This document shows positions 8,282 through 20,600 of a stretch of DNA of 64,000 nucleotides, in pieces (within the stretch, counting starts at the first letter, position 1; every line of letters starts with the position of its first letter). The notes under the pieces are model-generated. The model saw only the letters and a list, made by a program, of their open reading frames with translations. It was not told the origin of the DNA and searched no databases. Source of the stretch: Tritrichomonas musculus (Eukaryota > Parabasalia > Tritrichomonadida > Tritrichomonadidae); assembly GCA_039105265.1 (NCBI GenBank), contig JAPFFF010000045.1, forward strand, positions 62,001-126,000. The letters run 5' to 3'. Position numbers and translations under genes: made by a program.

Positions 8282-11185
8282 ATGATATTGCTATTCTTGA
8301 TATTATACACTGATAAAGAGTACAAATTTGCAGGAAAGCATGGTCCTATATATTTAGATGCAGGCAAATATATAATCCATTGTTACGGCGCACAGGGCGG
8401 AAGTGGCCATGATGGTGGAGTCGTAACTTCATCAGGTGGTAAAGGCTCATATGTATATGGAACAATGACAATTAAAGGCCCAAGAAAAACATTCTACGCA
8501 TTTGTTGGAGAACATGGTAATAGTAGTAAATCTGGTCCTAATTTGGGAGGATTCAACGGTGGTGGATCTAGTGGAGAAGACAATTTAATAGGCTGGAAAG
8601 GTAACGATGCAGGTGGTGGTGGTGGTGGTGCAACAGATTTCCGCATTGATACAGATAACTTCAATAACAGAATTATGGTTGCAGCAGGTGGTTCCGGAGG
8701 TGCTGGCCATTGCAATGGGGCTCCAGGCGGAAAACTGAGTGGATACAGAACTAATGGGAGAGACAATGTCTATGTAGAATCAGAAAAAGTTAATCAAATT
8801 GATGGTAACAAAAATGGTGTTGGTGGAACTGGTAAGAATCCACCTTTCAAGATGGGTGGCTCAGGCAGCGGCGGTGGCGGCGGCTGGAGAGGTGGAGTAA
8901 GCTCGGGTGATTTCTTTGCCAAAGAAAATACAGGATGGAAAGCTGTTGCCCACAGCGGCTCATCATACATATCGGGCTATCAAACCTGCAACAAAAATGA
9001 TAAAATGGCATTTGAAGATGGCGACATGAAAGAAGGATACAACGGAGGTGATGGAAAGCTCATTATTCATATTGAATACATATGCTCAAACAATTGTTAT
9101 GAGTGCGAAAGTGAAACGAAATGTACTAAATGCAATGATGGTTACATTTTATACCATGGCTCATGCTATAGTTCATGCCCAGATGGCTCATATTCTGTGA
9201 AAGATGGTTGCGAAGAATGCAATACAAATTGTAAAACATGCTCAAATTCAAAAGATCATTGTGAAACATGCAAAGGAAATGATTACATGCTAAACAATGT
9301 GTGCTATAACCAATGCCCAGATGGTTACTTTGGTGAAGGTAAAAGTTGCAAAGAATGCAGTACAAATTGTGAAACATGCTCGAACTCGAAAGATCGATGT
9401 GAAACATGCAAAGATGGAAACTTCTTATTTAATAACAAATGTTCACCAACATGTGAATCAGGTTATGTTGGAATCAACAAAATCTGTCAGAAATGCGATG
9501 ATAACTGTGAAACATGTTCAACATCAACCGAACACTGTGAAACATGCAAAGGAAATGATTACATGCTAAACAATGTGTGCTATAGCCAATGCCCAGATGG
9601 TTACTTTGGTGAAGGTAAAAGTTGCAAAGAATGCAGTACAAATTGTGAAACATGCTCGAACTCGAAAGATCGATGCGAAACATGCAAAGATGGAAACTTC
9701 TTATTTAATAACAAATGTTCACCAACATGTGAATCAGGTTATGTTGGAATCAACAAAATCTGTCAGAAATGCGATGACAACTGTGAAACATGTTCAACAT
9801 CAACCGAACACTGTGAAACATGCAAAGGAAATGATTTCATATACAATAATAAATGCTATGAAACATGTCCAAAAGGCACAATTTCTTCAGGTATAAAGTG
9901 CATTGATTGCGATTCATCATGTGAAACATGCTCAGCATCAATTGATCATTGTATTAAATGTTCAGAAGGATACTTCTTTAATAATAACCGATGCTATAAA
10001 GATTGCACAATAATCAATAATCAATCAAATCGCGAATATTTCGGCAAAGATGAACAAACCAAAGAATGCCGAAAATGTTCTGATTACAACTGCGTTGATT
10101 GTTCAGGAGATTACAACACATGCAATCAATGCAATAATTTATATGTTGTTGAAAAAGGTCTTTGTGTACATCCAAGCTATGTTACATTGGTCGAAAAGAA
10201 CTGTTCGAATATTGACAGATGCAATTACACTGTTCATCAAAACCGTAATGTTCTTATCAAAGTTTTAGTAACAACTTTTTCAAACAAAAAGAATTCTGCC
10301 AGCGGTGGAGCCATTTATCTCATCAACTGTGCTCTTGATTGTAACAACACCAATTTCATCAGATGTAGTTCAACAAATGGAGCTGGTGGTGCAATTTATG
10401 TTAAAAATTGGTTCGAAATTGTGAACAACATTACCTTACTTAATCTTAATTTTACTGGATGTGAATCTCTTTATGGTGGCGCAGTTTATCTATATTCAGG
10501 ATACGAACCAAGTGTTGTTGATATCCAAAATTGCACATTCATATCCAACAAAGCAATTTCCAATAAAAAAGATCCTTTGTTCGGTGGTTCTGCTATATAC
10601 CTCGCTGCTAAAAGTGTAAATGTTTTTAACTGCATATTCAGAGAAAACATTGGAGAAGGTGGAGCATTCAAGATTCAAGCAAATTTGAATAATGATGAAA
10701 TTACAGAATCAAAGTTACTAAACCATATCAATAATGTCCATGATAATAACAATGTGATTAAAATCTTTGATTGTGAATTTGTTATTGATGAAAAAACAGA
10801 AAGTTCAATTAGCATTGAAGGAAAGTTAAGAAGTTCAATTGAAATTAGCGAATGCAGATTTAAAGGAAAACTAGGTGAAGGATCTCATCATATTTCTGGC
10901 ACAATAGAAGAAGAAGATATGCCACACCTCTTGATTCAAAGTAATTGCGTATTCGAAAATGATAGAAACTCATCAATTAAAATAGAAATAATTAAAAATA
11001 AGCCAAAGAAAGAAATTGGAAAACGATCTCGAATGACAGTTTTAAGTTACATTGGATTAGGTATCATCGTTTTTGCTTTTTCAGTATTTGTTGCATTTTT
11101 CATATTGAATCATGCAAATTCTAATAAATATGAAGATAATAATCAAAATGATGAATTGAGAACAATTGATTCGACATTGATTTAA
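8282..11185 (+). CDS. Surface protein: glycine-rich, furin-like Cys repeats, Pmp-like repeats, TM
   Basis: I chose the ATG at 8282, giving 967 residues. A short hydrophobic leader (MILLFLILY) is followed by a glycine-rich domain (about residues 15-260) with the GAQGG / GGGGGGATDFR / AAGGSGGAG signature of the ALK-type glycine-rich family. Next come CxxC-rich furin-like repeats (about 265-620), each with CETC and CxxGY steps. A beta-helix-like region carries GGAI/GGAVY plus NCxF motifs as in Pmp-type proteins (about 670-800). A single membrane segment lies near residues 918-942 and a short acidic tail follows. The likely place is the cell surface, with the cysteine-rich part outside. The beta-helix and C-terminal parts resemble the end of the large protein at 26773-30927, so the two share a module. 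Its ligand is unknown. Confidence 0.8.
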   Translation: MILLFLILYTDKEYKFAGKHGPIYLDAGKYIIHCYGAQGGSGHDGGVVTSSGGKGSYVYGTMTIKGPRKTFYAFVGEHGNSSKSGPNLGGFNGGGSSGEDNLIGWKGNDAGGGGGGATDFRIDTDNFNNRIMVAAGGSGGAGHCNGAPGGKLSGYRTNGRDNVYVESEKVNQIDGNKNGVGGTGKNPPFKMGGSGSGGGGGWRGGVSSGDFFAKENTGWKAVAHSGSSYISGYQTCNKNDKMAFEDGDMKEGYNGGDGKLIIHIEYICSNNCYECESETKCTKCNDGYILYHGSCYSSCPDGSYSVKDGCEECNTNCKTCSNSKDHCETCKGNDYMLNNVCYNQCPDGYFGEGKSCKECSTNCETCSNSKDRCETCKDGNFLFNNKCSPTCESGYVGINKICQKCDDNCETCSTSTEHCETCKGNDYMLNNVCYSQCPDGYFGEGKSCKECSTNCETCSNSKDRCETCKDGNFLFNNKCSPTCESGYVGINKICQKCDDNCETCSTSTEHCETCKGNDFIYNNKCYETCPKGTISSGIKCIDCDSSCETCSASIDHCIKCSEGYFFNNNRCYKDCTIINNQSNREYFGKDEQTKECRKCSDYNCVDCSGDYNTCNQCNNLYVVEKGLCVHPSYVTLVEKNCSNIDRCNYTVHQNRNVLIKVLVTTFSNKKNSASGGAIYLINCALDCNNTNFIRCSSTNGAGGAIYVKNWFEIVNNITLLNLNFTGCESLYGGAVYLYSGYEPSVVDIQNCTFISNKAISNKKDPLFGGSAIYLAAKSVNVFNCIFRENIGEGGAFKIQANLNNDEITESKLLNHINNVHDNNNVIKIFDCEFVIDEKTESSISIEGKLRSSIEISECRFKGKLGEGSHHISGTIEEEDMPHLLIQSNCVFENDRNSSIKIEIIKNKPKKEIGKRSRMTVLSYIGLGIIVFAFSVFVAFFILNHANSNKYEDNNQNDELRTIDSTLI
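9262..9813 (+). repeat. 276-bp in-frame tandem duplication in the Cys-rich region
   Basis: Two adjacent 276-bp (92-codon) units, about 9262-9537 and 9538-9813, differ at only a few bases. Each covers two furin-like repeats. The near identity marks a recent duplication by unequal exchange. Confidence 0.85.
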
Positions 11186-11662
11186 TAAAACAGCTTTATT
11201 CAATTCATGAATTTATTTATTTTATTATTATTAAAGTAACTGAAACTAAATTTTAGGATAATCTAGTTTGCCATCAAACAATATATTCAAGATAGACCAA
11301 ATATATATAGGTGTTGCAATCAGAGGTAAATATATAAATATATAAAACCATATAAAACCCAGTGAAAATAAATATATTAATTAATATTATTATTATAATA
11401 CATTTATTATTAATAAAATTAATTTTTTATGGATTAAATTTTGTAATAATCATGACTATATAATTCAATTAAAACGATAAACTTTTATGAATAATAAAAA
11501 AAAATTTCAAAGAAAAATGAAATTTAAATTTTTACAAATATCCATTTGATTATATAATTAAATCTTTAATAATGACATTTAATATATAGTAATATCTAAA
11601 AATACTATAGAAATTACCTTAAAATCAAATTTCATGAAATATTTTAATATTTTATCTTAATA
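11186..11662. other. AT-rich spacer
   Basis: No gene seen between the surface protein and the first inverted-repeat element. Confidence 0.5.
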
Positions 11663-13027
11663 CCCAGGTTAACCTTAGAATTGATATTTTGTAAAATATT
11701 CAAAATATTTTTAGATTTTTTGGTTAACATTTTTTTCTTTTATTTTATTAAGAAAGATTTTTGTAAAAACTTGGTTAACATTTAATTTGTTAACCTTTTT
11801 GAAAAAGTTTGGAATACTAGAATATTTCAATTGATCATATCACCGCTTTAACGGCACATTTTTCATTATTTAAAAGGAAAAAAGCAACTTCTCGTAATTT
11901 ATGATGATGGAGCAATTAAAACAACGATTTTAATCAATCAAACTATATATTTGACATGCGCTCTTGACAATTCAACTCCAAATTCAACTCATTTATGTTC
12001 AAAATTTTTTTTTCAGCAAAACCCAAAATTAAACTCTTTATACAAAATTATGCTATAATAATTGGTATATCTATTGATGTGTATTCGATAAAAGCTCAAA
12101 CTCTCAAACGTTTTAATTTTTTGAAATAACTTAACTTTTTTTACTTAATACAAGCTCTTTAATTTATTTATTTTTACATAAAAATTAATTTTGAGCCCGA
12201 TAGTGCTTTTTTAAAACCTATTTTTGCTACATTACAGAAATTTTAATATGAATATTCTAAATACTTATTTTCGCTTTTTGTTTAGGTTAAAAACGATTTC
12301 ATTTTACAAGTAAATTTTTATTGGATGAATAAAAAATGTTTTTATGATGGTCTTTATGAAATCTCAATTCAATTTTTCATTACACAAATTGCTCCAAAAT
12401 TCCAAAATCTAATTATTGCCTTAATGAAAAGTACATTCAATAGTGACTAACTTGTGCCGTGAAAAAATCTTCAATAGCTTTCAAATTTCCCTAAAAATTA
12501 AGATTATTATTACTACATTTTAAATTTAGTTCAATATTGTAAGATTTAACATTAATTATTTAATTGAGGATCAATAACCTTTGCTTATTATGCTGAATTT
12601 AACTCGAAAATTTCAATGTATCTCTAAATATTTCTTATTATTATATGATGAAGAAGCATCCAAAAATTAATTTCAGATATTTTAAAGTACTCGTTACCGA
12701 CATAAAATTGGGCTAGGTTAGAAAACTCAAATACTTTTACAATAGTATAATATTAAAAATATTGCAGTTTTTCACTATTTATTTTTACACCATTTTTATA
12801 TATTATTATCTTTATTAAATACTTATTTAATTAAAATAATAAAAATCATATCTTACTATTTTTTATTTGAAGAAAAATGCAAAAATAATTTTTATACGTT
12901 TTTCCCATTCAAATTTTCTCGTTAATTTCATTGAAAAAATTATCTAAAATCGTTATATTTTTAATTTATTCGTTATTTCCAAAAAATTCAATATTTTACA
13001 AAATATCAATTCTAAGGTTAACCTGGG
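11663..13027. mobile_element. Non-coding DNA transposon, 1365 bp, TA target (mariner/Tc1-like)
   Basis: The ends are inverted repeats. The 40 bases at 11661-11700, starting TACCCAGGTTAACC, are the exact reverse complement of 12990-13029, ending GGTTAACCTGGGTA. The outer TA on each side (11661-11662 and 13028-13029) fits a TA target-site duplication, placing the element between CCCAGG and CCTGGG. No open frame longer than 60 codons occurs inside, so it is a non-autonomous or eroded copy. Its length is close to that of known mariners, but I see no transposase motif. Family assignment rests on the TA target only. Confidence 0.75.
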
Positions 13028-14097
13028 TATTTAGATTTTATCTTTTTATTCATTTTTAAGTTCAAAAAAATATAATACTGATAATATAACTTGTATATTA
13101 CATCATTGAATTGCTTTTAAAAAAATAAAACAATTAAATATTTTAAATGAAATTATGAAAATAATATTAAATTAATATATGCTGAATTTTATAAATTCAT
13201 TATAAAAATTTAATCATATAATTAGACATATTTGCTTCTATTGAAGATATGACTTTATATTAAATCTGAATCTTTTTTAGGATCAATTTAGGTATTCTGA
13301 TATTTTTATATTGATATTATTACAATTGTTGGCAACGCATTTACGGTAATATATTTGTAAATCATCTTGATAATAATTGTATTTTGGCGGAAAATATTGA
13401 TATAATAATTTTTATCAAAGGTACCCAAACTCTATTTTTTCGGACAATACCTTTTATATATTAGTAGATTATTTTATAAATACTCATATTTATATATATT
13501 TATAAATATTAAAAATTTATCTAATAATTTCCAGTATAAAAAGAAATTTAATTCTGTCTAATTTTGATTAGTTTACAAATTTTTAAAAATTGAAAAAGTT
13601 TCGAAATGATTGTTTTATAAATTTGAATAAAAAATCTTTTTGATTAACATTTTTTAAATAAATATATACACATAAATGTTTACATATATATATTTATTGT
13701 TATTAATAGCTTTTTTGATTATTTTTTTAAGAATCTAAATAAATTATCATTTTAATTATTGCATTTTATAATTTAATTGTTATTATATATATTAATATAC
13801 ATTTTAAAATTATTAAATATCTTATATTGTGAAATGTAATTTATAAAAATAAGATAAATATATTTTATTATTTGAATGCATTCTGAATTTATAAAATTAA
13901 TATTGTGTTGATATCTTAATAAATTAATTAATATTATATTAAACAATATAATATATATGATTTAATAATATGGAATATTTTGTAAAACTCAATGAATATC
14001 TAAAATGCCTATTTAGATTAAATATATCGAGAATTTTTCAACAAATAAAAAAAAACTTTAAAAACTGAATTTTAATGATTTTTCATTATTTCATATC
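13028..14097. other. AT-rich spacer between two transposon copies
   Basis: No genes or clear repeats beyond simple A/T tracts. Confidence 0.5.
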
Positions 14098-15476
14098 AGA
14101 GGTGCGGACAGGGTGAAGTGATTTAGATTCGCACCAAAATTTGTATATATTAATTATTTTTTATGAGTATTATAATGATATAATTATTTTTTATTTTCGT
14201 CCACGGGGCCGACTTGTGGTGATATATGATTTTTTTTCTGAGGTAGAAAAATATAAACCACTGAAAAAAATATAAAAATATGTAAACTATAGAAATTATG
14301 TAATTAAGAGAAAAATCTATTATTTAGAAGAAAAAAAGTAATGAAAACATGATAAAAATCATTTTTATACTATTTAAAAAAATGTGTCTCGTTTGTTATT
14401 ATTTAATTATTAATGTATGATATAGATTCCACTTAAATTGCCCCAAAAAAAAATTGAGAAAATGAAAATGGGCCAAATTTAATAAAAAAAAGTATTTTAA
14501 AATTATATTATTAATATATAATTGTTATATATTTTATATATATCATATAATTATTATAATATAATAAAATAATAAATTACATATTAAGATATGAATTCAA
14601 ATGTAACGACTCTCAATTATTAAAACTATATTCTCAATTTTATTCTCGAAGATTTTTTTATTCAAAATTTATGAAAAAAGAATTAATGAAAAAAAACTTT
14701 CTACATTTGATTTAAATTTTAATTAAACTTCAAAATATATAAAGAAAATTATTTATTTCATTTCTCTCAAATTAACATTTTATGCGAAACGCTTTGAAAT
14801 TATAATTGTTCAATATTTAGAATATACAGTTATATAAAGTTTATTAATTGTTTATATTTATTTTAAATATTTTTATAGTATATATAATATTATTAAAAGT
14901 TATATAATCTATGATATACATATAAATATAAAAAGATATTTGCTTAATACTTTAATAAAAATTTTTTATTGAAAAAAAATCGTTATTAATGTTTATGATT
15001 TTAAAATTGATATTTGCAGCTCAGCCCCCTGAATCAAATTAAACTAAATTTAGTATATCTTTATTAAATTAAATGTACAATATTTAAATGTAATTATAAT
15101 CTAAATAAATTCTTTATTTATTTAGATATTTCAAAAAAATATGTAAAAATTCATTAAAATGAACTTTTTAACAAAATATGAAATATTTATAAAATAACAA
15201 AATGCATAATTAATCATTAATTTCCAATATATATAATAATTAATCATTATAATTTCAATCCATCCATCAGGTGGCTAGATTGGGTTATTTTCATAGGATA
15301 CTTGTTTGTGTTATTATAACTTATATAATTGCTATTTTAAAACATTTAAATAATAAATATATAAAATAAGTGCACTATAATATAATATCAAAATTTAATT
15401 TAGTAATTATTAATACATAAAAAGATATACATATTTTTATAAACGTTAAAAATGTAAAGTAGGTGTCCGCACCTCT
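14098..15476. mobile_element. Non-coding DNA transposon, 1379 bp, 8-bp target duplication
   Basis: Terminal inverted repeats AGAGGTGCGGACA (14098-14110) and TGTCCGCACCTCT (15464-15476) are exact. They are flanked by the direct repeat TTCATATC at 14090-14097 and 15477-15484, an 8-bp target-site duplication. That length points to hAT, Merlin or a related superfamily. The interior is very AT-rich without a usable open frame, so the copy is non-autonomous. Intact target duplications suggest it is not old. Confidence 0.8.
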
Positions 15477-15633
15477 TTCATATCCTAACAAATATCATAT
15501 ATATCATTAGATATCTCATATTATATATTATATTTCAATATATAAAATGAATTATATATTTAATTTAATATAAATAAAATGTAATTTAAAAATATTATTA
15601 TTTAAATTTTTTCATAAATTGAAAGAAATACTA

Positions 15634-16526
15634 CAGTAAGGTTTCAAAATTGGAAAACGTTTCAAAATAGGAAAATCGACTTTTTGAGAAAAAAAATTTC
15701 ATTAATAAAAATGAAAGAAAGAAAGAAATAGAGAGAAAATCTTGTTTAAACCTAGGTTTGACTGTCCACAACTTTTTCAAAGGAGACTGTCCAAAAAGCA
15801 ACGTATTTTTTTACACCAGCTATCCACAGTCCAAATCTGTCCATATTTGGACAGCCAATTCAATTGTGGACAGCCCCTCAAATTTTGAATTGATATTTAT
15901 TTTGATTTGAATTAGAAAATTTTTGATTTTTATCGGAATAAAATTTTTATTGTTTTTCAATATTTGATAATACTCATTTAATTGCTTTCAAAATTTTGGT
16001 CAACGTTTTTTCTTCTCCATTTTATTTTAAAAATCAATTGCTATCTTTGAAACATTTTGATTAATTAACTAAAGAAAAAACTATCCATCATTTTTGTTAG
16101 TGGACTACTCTTTCAAATTTTGAGTATTTTCCGACCAAATATAGACGTAAATAACGATTTTCTGTCCAAAAAAAGTGACAAAAATAACGTATTTTTTAGA
16201 AAAAGTGAAGGTAGGGACAGTCATTTCACTGGACAGTCAACCCTAGGTTTAAACCTACCATTTTAAGAAATAATATTTCCATGATTAAGTTTATCACACA
16301 ACTGTTTGCGACATTATATTCATCAAATAGTGCTTTCCTATCTCTATTTGAAAAAATGAGCATCATTCAAAAAGTGGATTTTCCATTTTTGCAACGCTAT
16401 AAAGGAAAATCCAAATTTGAATTAAATTCGTTATTTTGACTTTTATTTTAAATTCATTTTAATCGTTTTCTATGAAAAAGTAGATTTTCCTCTTTTGAGA
16501 CGTTTTTGAATTTTACAACCTTACTG
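15634..16526. mobile_element. Foldback/MITE, 893 bp, CAGT ends and TA target, with a nested element
   Basis: About 55 bases from CAGTAAGGTTTCAAAA (15634) are an imperfect inverted match to the sequence ending TTTTACAACCTTACTG (16526). TA flanks both sides (15632-15633 and 16527-16528), as for Tc1/mariner elements. Inside, GTTTAAACCTAGG at about 15746 and CCTAGGTTTAAAC at about 16241 bracket a second inverted pair (tttgactgtccac / ctggacagtcaac), so a second element seems to have inserted into the first. The inner part repeats ctgtcca / tggacag many times. No coding potential seen. Confidence 0.7.
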
Positions 16527-17656
16527 TATTTGCACCTCCTATTCAAAATAAACTATATTTTCTTCATTAATAAAAAGGTTTAAAAAAGAATATATGCATA
16601 ATTTAAATAATATATATAAGGTAGTATATTATTTATAATTTTAAAATAAATATAAATGGTTGGTTATCAATATAATGCAATTTTAATTTAAATGGAAGAT
16701 GCAAATAAAAAAACAAGGTTTATAATAAAATTTTCACTTCTCAATTATAATTTTTGTTTAATTTTCCATATTTTTCTCAAAAAAATTGGATTATAAATAA
16801 ATATATTATTATTTTAAATCTTTAGGGAATTTTGATCGTGATTTCAATGCATTCAAAATTGAATTCTCTTAGATTGACGACTTCACCTTTTTTTAAAAAA
16901 TTGAATTTGCTTAGATTGACGACTTCACCTCTTCAGAAAAAAAAATTAACCTTTTTTTCTCCTTAAACCGTCAAAAAAATTAATATTTTAGCTTTATCTC
17001 AATAAATCCTAGATAGATCTTCCAATTAACGAGATATCTCATGTAAAATAAAATATATAAAACGATAAAATCATTACAGGAAAATGTATCGAAGGGATTA
17101 GAAATTATTTGGAAATTATTGAAATATCGATTTTTGATTTTTCGTATCTCCACATATTCTTAATTAATTAAATATATTTTTATTTTATAAACAAACAAAT
17201 ATAATAATATAGAAAAATATAAGTTCAAAAATAAAAAAATAATATTTTAATCACCACTTTTCTAGGGTTTTTAAATTTTTCAAAAAGTAAAGATTAAAAA
17301 TTCTAATTTCTTATGTAATGAACCAAACAGGTTGTAAATAGTATCAAACAATTATACATATGATAAGGATTTAAAATATGATATTAAAATTTTAGTAAGT
17401 CTTAAAATCACCAACTTTTTGCTTTCAACAAATTGAAAGAAAAGAGTTTGTATACCTTTTTTTTATCTAATGGATAAAAATAAATTCATTAAATAAAAAT
17501 ATGAATATAAAATGCATTAAAAATAAATATATCGTGTGGTGAAAAAGAGTTTAAATATATCCATTAGAAATAAAATTTAACTTAGCTCTCAAAAATTTTT
17601 CAACTGAATCAATTTTTTTTTTTGCCCTAGTTTTAAAAATTTATATATAAAATCAA
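16527..17656. other. AT-rich spacer with a short direct repeat
   Basis: No gene. The phrase cttagattgacgacttcacct occurs twice in tandem (about 16868 and 16908). The end of this stretch is the upstream region of the kinase-Sel1 gene, with TCA one base before its ATG. Confidence 0.5.
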
Positions 17657-20600
17657 ATGTTTGATGAATTCAAAGTGAATTTAAAAGATTTTATAATCAT
17701 TAAATTTTTAGGAAAAGGTTCATTCGGGAATGTCTACCTGATTGAACATAAAAAAACTAAAAAGAATTATGCAGCAAAAGTTAGTCTGACAACAAGTAAA
17801 TTTCTTCAAGAGCAAAAGTCATTTCTTCATGAATTAAAGGCATATTCAAAAGTTAAACACCAATCTGTTTTAACATTCTATGGTTTTAACATGACGGATT
17901 TCAATAATCAACCATATCCAACAATCATTACTGAATACATGCCGAATGGATCCCTTGATAAAATTATCAAAAATTATTCAATTCTTTCTCCATCAAATAA
18001 ATATATCATACTTTATGGTATCGCTGAAGGCATGAAATATCTACATTCAATGGGAATTATTCACCGTGATTTAAAGCCAGGCAATATTTTAATAGACAAA
18101 TCCTTTTATCCTCATATTTGCGATTTTGGCGAATCAAAAATATCGAATTTATCAATTTTATCTGTATTTGCTAATACTTACACTGGGACCCCTCTTTATA
18201 TGGCCCCAGAAATAATACTAGAACAACCCTATAATTATAAAGTTGACATTTTTTCTTTTTCAATACTTGCTTATGAATTACTAACAGGAAAAACTCCTTT
18301 TCCAGGTATTAGAACTTCATTTAAAATTTCATCAGCAATTATAAAAGGAAAACGGCCTGATTTGTCATTTATAGAGAGTGAAGAAATTAAAAATATGCTG
18401 GAAAAATGGTGGTCACATGATCCTAATGAACGACCTTCATTTGATGAAATAATTTCATACTTAAAACAAGACAAAATTAAAAAAGCTATGAATGTTTTAA
18501 ATAACCAAAATGTTGAAAAATATATCAGGATATTTGCAAATGCACTACCATCATTACATCCAAAATCAACAAAAGAGCAAACATTCAATTTACAAGAAGA
18601 GAAAATGAAAATTCTTTTAGATGCAAAGAAAAAAGCTGATAATGGACATATGATTTCAATGCTTATATGCGGCTACATGTATAATATTGGTGATGGAGTC
18701 CCTGTAAACAAAGCTGAAAGTGCTCGTTATTTAAAAATGGCTGCTGACAATGGAATAGTAGAGGCAATGATTTGGGTTGGTATTATTAAAGGTCATGGTG
18801 ATGGAGTTGATATTGATAAGGCAGAAGCAGTGCATTATTTCAAAATGGCCGCTGATAACGGATCATATGATGGCATGTTTTATTATGCACACTGTCTTGA
18901 TATAGGTGATGGAGTTGAAACAAATAAAGAAGAAGCATTGCGTTTATACAAATTAGCAGCAGAAAATGGAAATATAGATGCAATGTATCAATATGGATCT
19001 CACTTGTATAGAGGTGATGGCATTAAAGAAGACAAAAGAAAAGCAGTTCAATATTTCAAAATGGCAGCTGATAAGGGATCATATGACGGTATTTTTTATT
19101 ACGCATGCTGTCTTGATAAAGGCGATGGCGTTAAAACAAATAAAGAAGAAGCATTGCGTTTATACAAATTAGCAGCAGAAAATGGAGATGTAGAGGCAAT
19201 GTATCAATATGGATCTCACTTGTATAAAGGTGATGGCATTAAAGAAGACAAAAGAAAAGCAGTTCAATATTTCAAAATGGCAGCTGATAATGGTTCATTT
19301 GATGCTATGTTTTTCTATGGATTATGCCTCGAAAATGGTGATGGCGTTGAAAAAAACATAAAAGAAGCGGCTTACTTTTATAAAAAGGCAGCTGATAAAG
19401 GGCATGTTAATTCAATGTTTAAATACGCTCTTCTTTTAGATAATGAAGACAAGCAAAAATCAGCTCAATATTTTAAAATGGCAGCCGATAATGGTGATAT
19501 CGATTCAATGAATATTTATGCTCTGAGAAAATATATTGGAGAAGGTGTTGATGCTAATACCGAAGAAGCAATTCATTATTTTGAAATGGCTGCAGAAAAA
19601 GGAAATAGTTTAGCAAATGGAACATTAGGCATTATGTACGATACTGGAAAACTTCGTGATGAAGCAAAAAGGGTTAAAATTGATAAAGCTAAAGCTGCTA
19701 TTTATTACAAAAGGGCTGCTGATGGAGGTAATTTTATTATTATGTATATGTATGGGAAAATGTTATGTAAAGGTGATGGTATCAAAGAAGATAAACAAAA
19801 AGGTCTTTATTATTTAAAAAATGCAGCAGATAATGGAATCGTTGAAGCAATGTATGAATATGGAAAAATGTTATTTGAAGGTGATGGAATTAAAGAAGAT
19901 AAAAATGAAGCAGCTAGTTATATGAAAAATGCAGCTGATAATGGCCATATTAATGCAATGACATTTTTTGCTTTGATACTACTAAATGGTGATGGTATTA
20001 AAAAAGATATAAAGGAATCAATAAAATATTTACGAATGGCAGCTGAAAGTGATGATCCTGAAACAAACAGCAAAATTGCAGCCTATCAGTTAGCATTGAT
20101 ATTCCAAAATGGAAATGGAGTCCAAGAAAACAAAAAAGAAGCTGCCCGGTATTTTAAAAAATCAGCTGAAGAAGGATTTGAATTATCTATGCTTGAATAT
20201 GCCCGCATTTTACAAAGAGGAGAAGGTGTTCCCAAAGACTTAAAAAAAGCTGCAATATATTATAAAAAATGCATCGCAAAAGGAAATATAAAAGCAATGA
20301 GACTTTATTCAATGATGGTATTTAACGAAGATGAAGAATTCCCTAATAAACAAGAAGCCATTAAATACAGTAAATTGGCAGCCGATACAGGAGATTCTTA
20401 TGCAATGTATATTCATGCTTTTATAATGGATAAATGTGATAAAACACCTTCAGGACAAAGAGAAGCAGCACAATATTTCAAAATGGCAGCCGATAAAGGA
20501 AATGTTGCTTCAATGAGATGTTATGGCGTTGCTCTCTTTAATGGTACAGGTGTTGAAATTGACAAAAAAGAAGCATTGCGTTATTTAAAAATGGGAGCAG

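Noticed and set aside
8494-8766. Minus-strand proline-rich frame
   Set aside because: It is the antisense reading of the glycine-rich domain of the surface protein.
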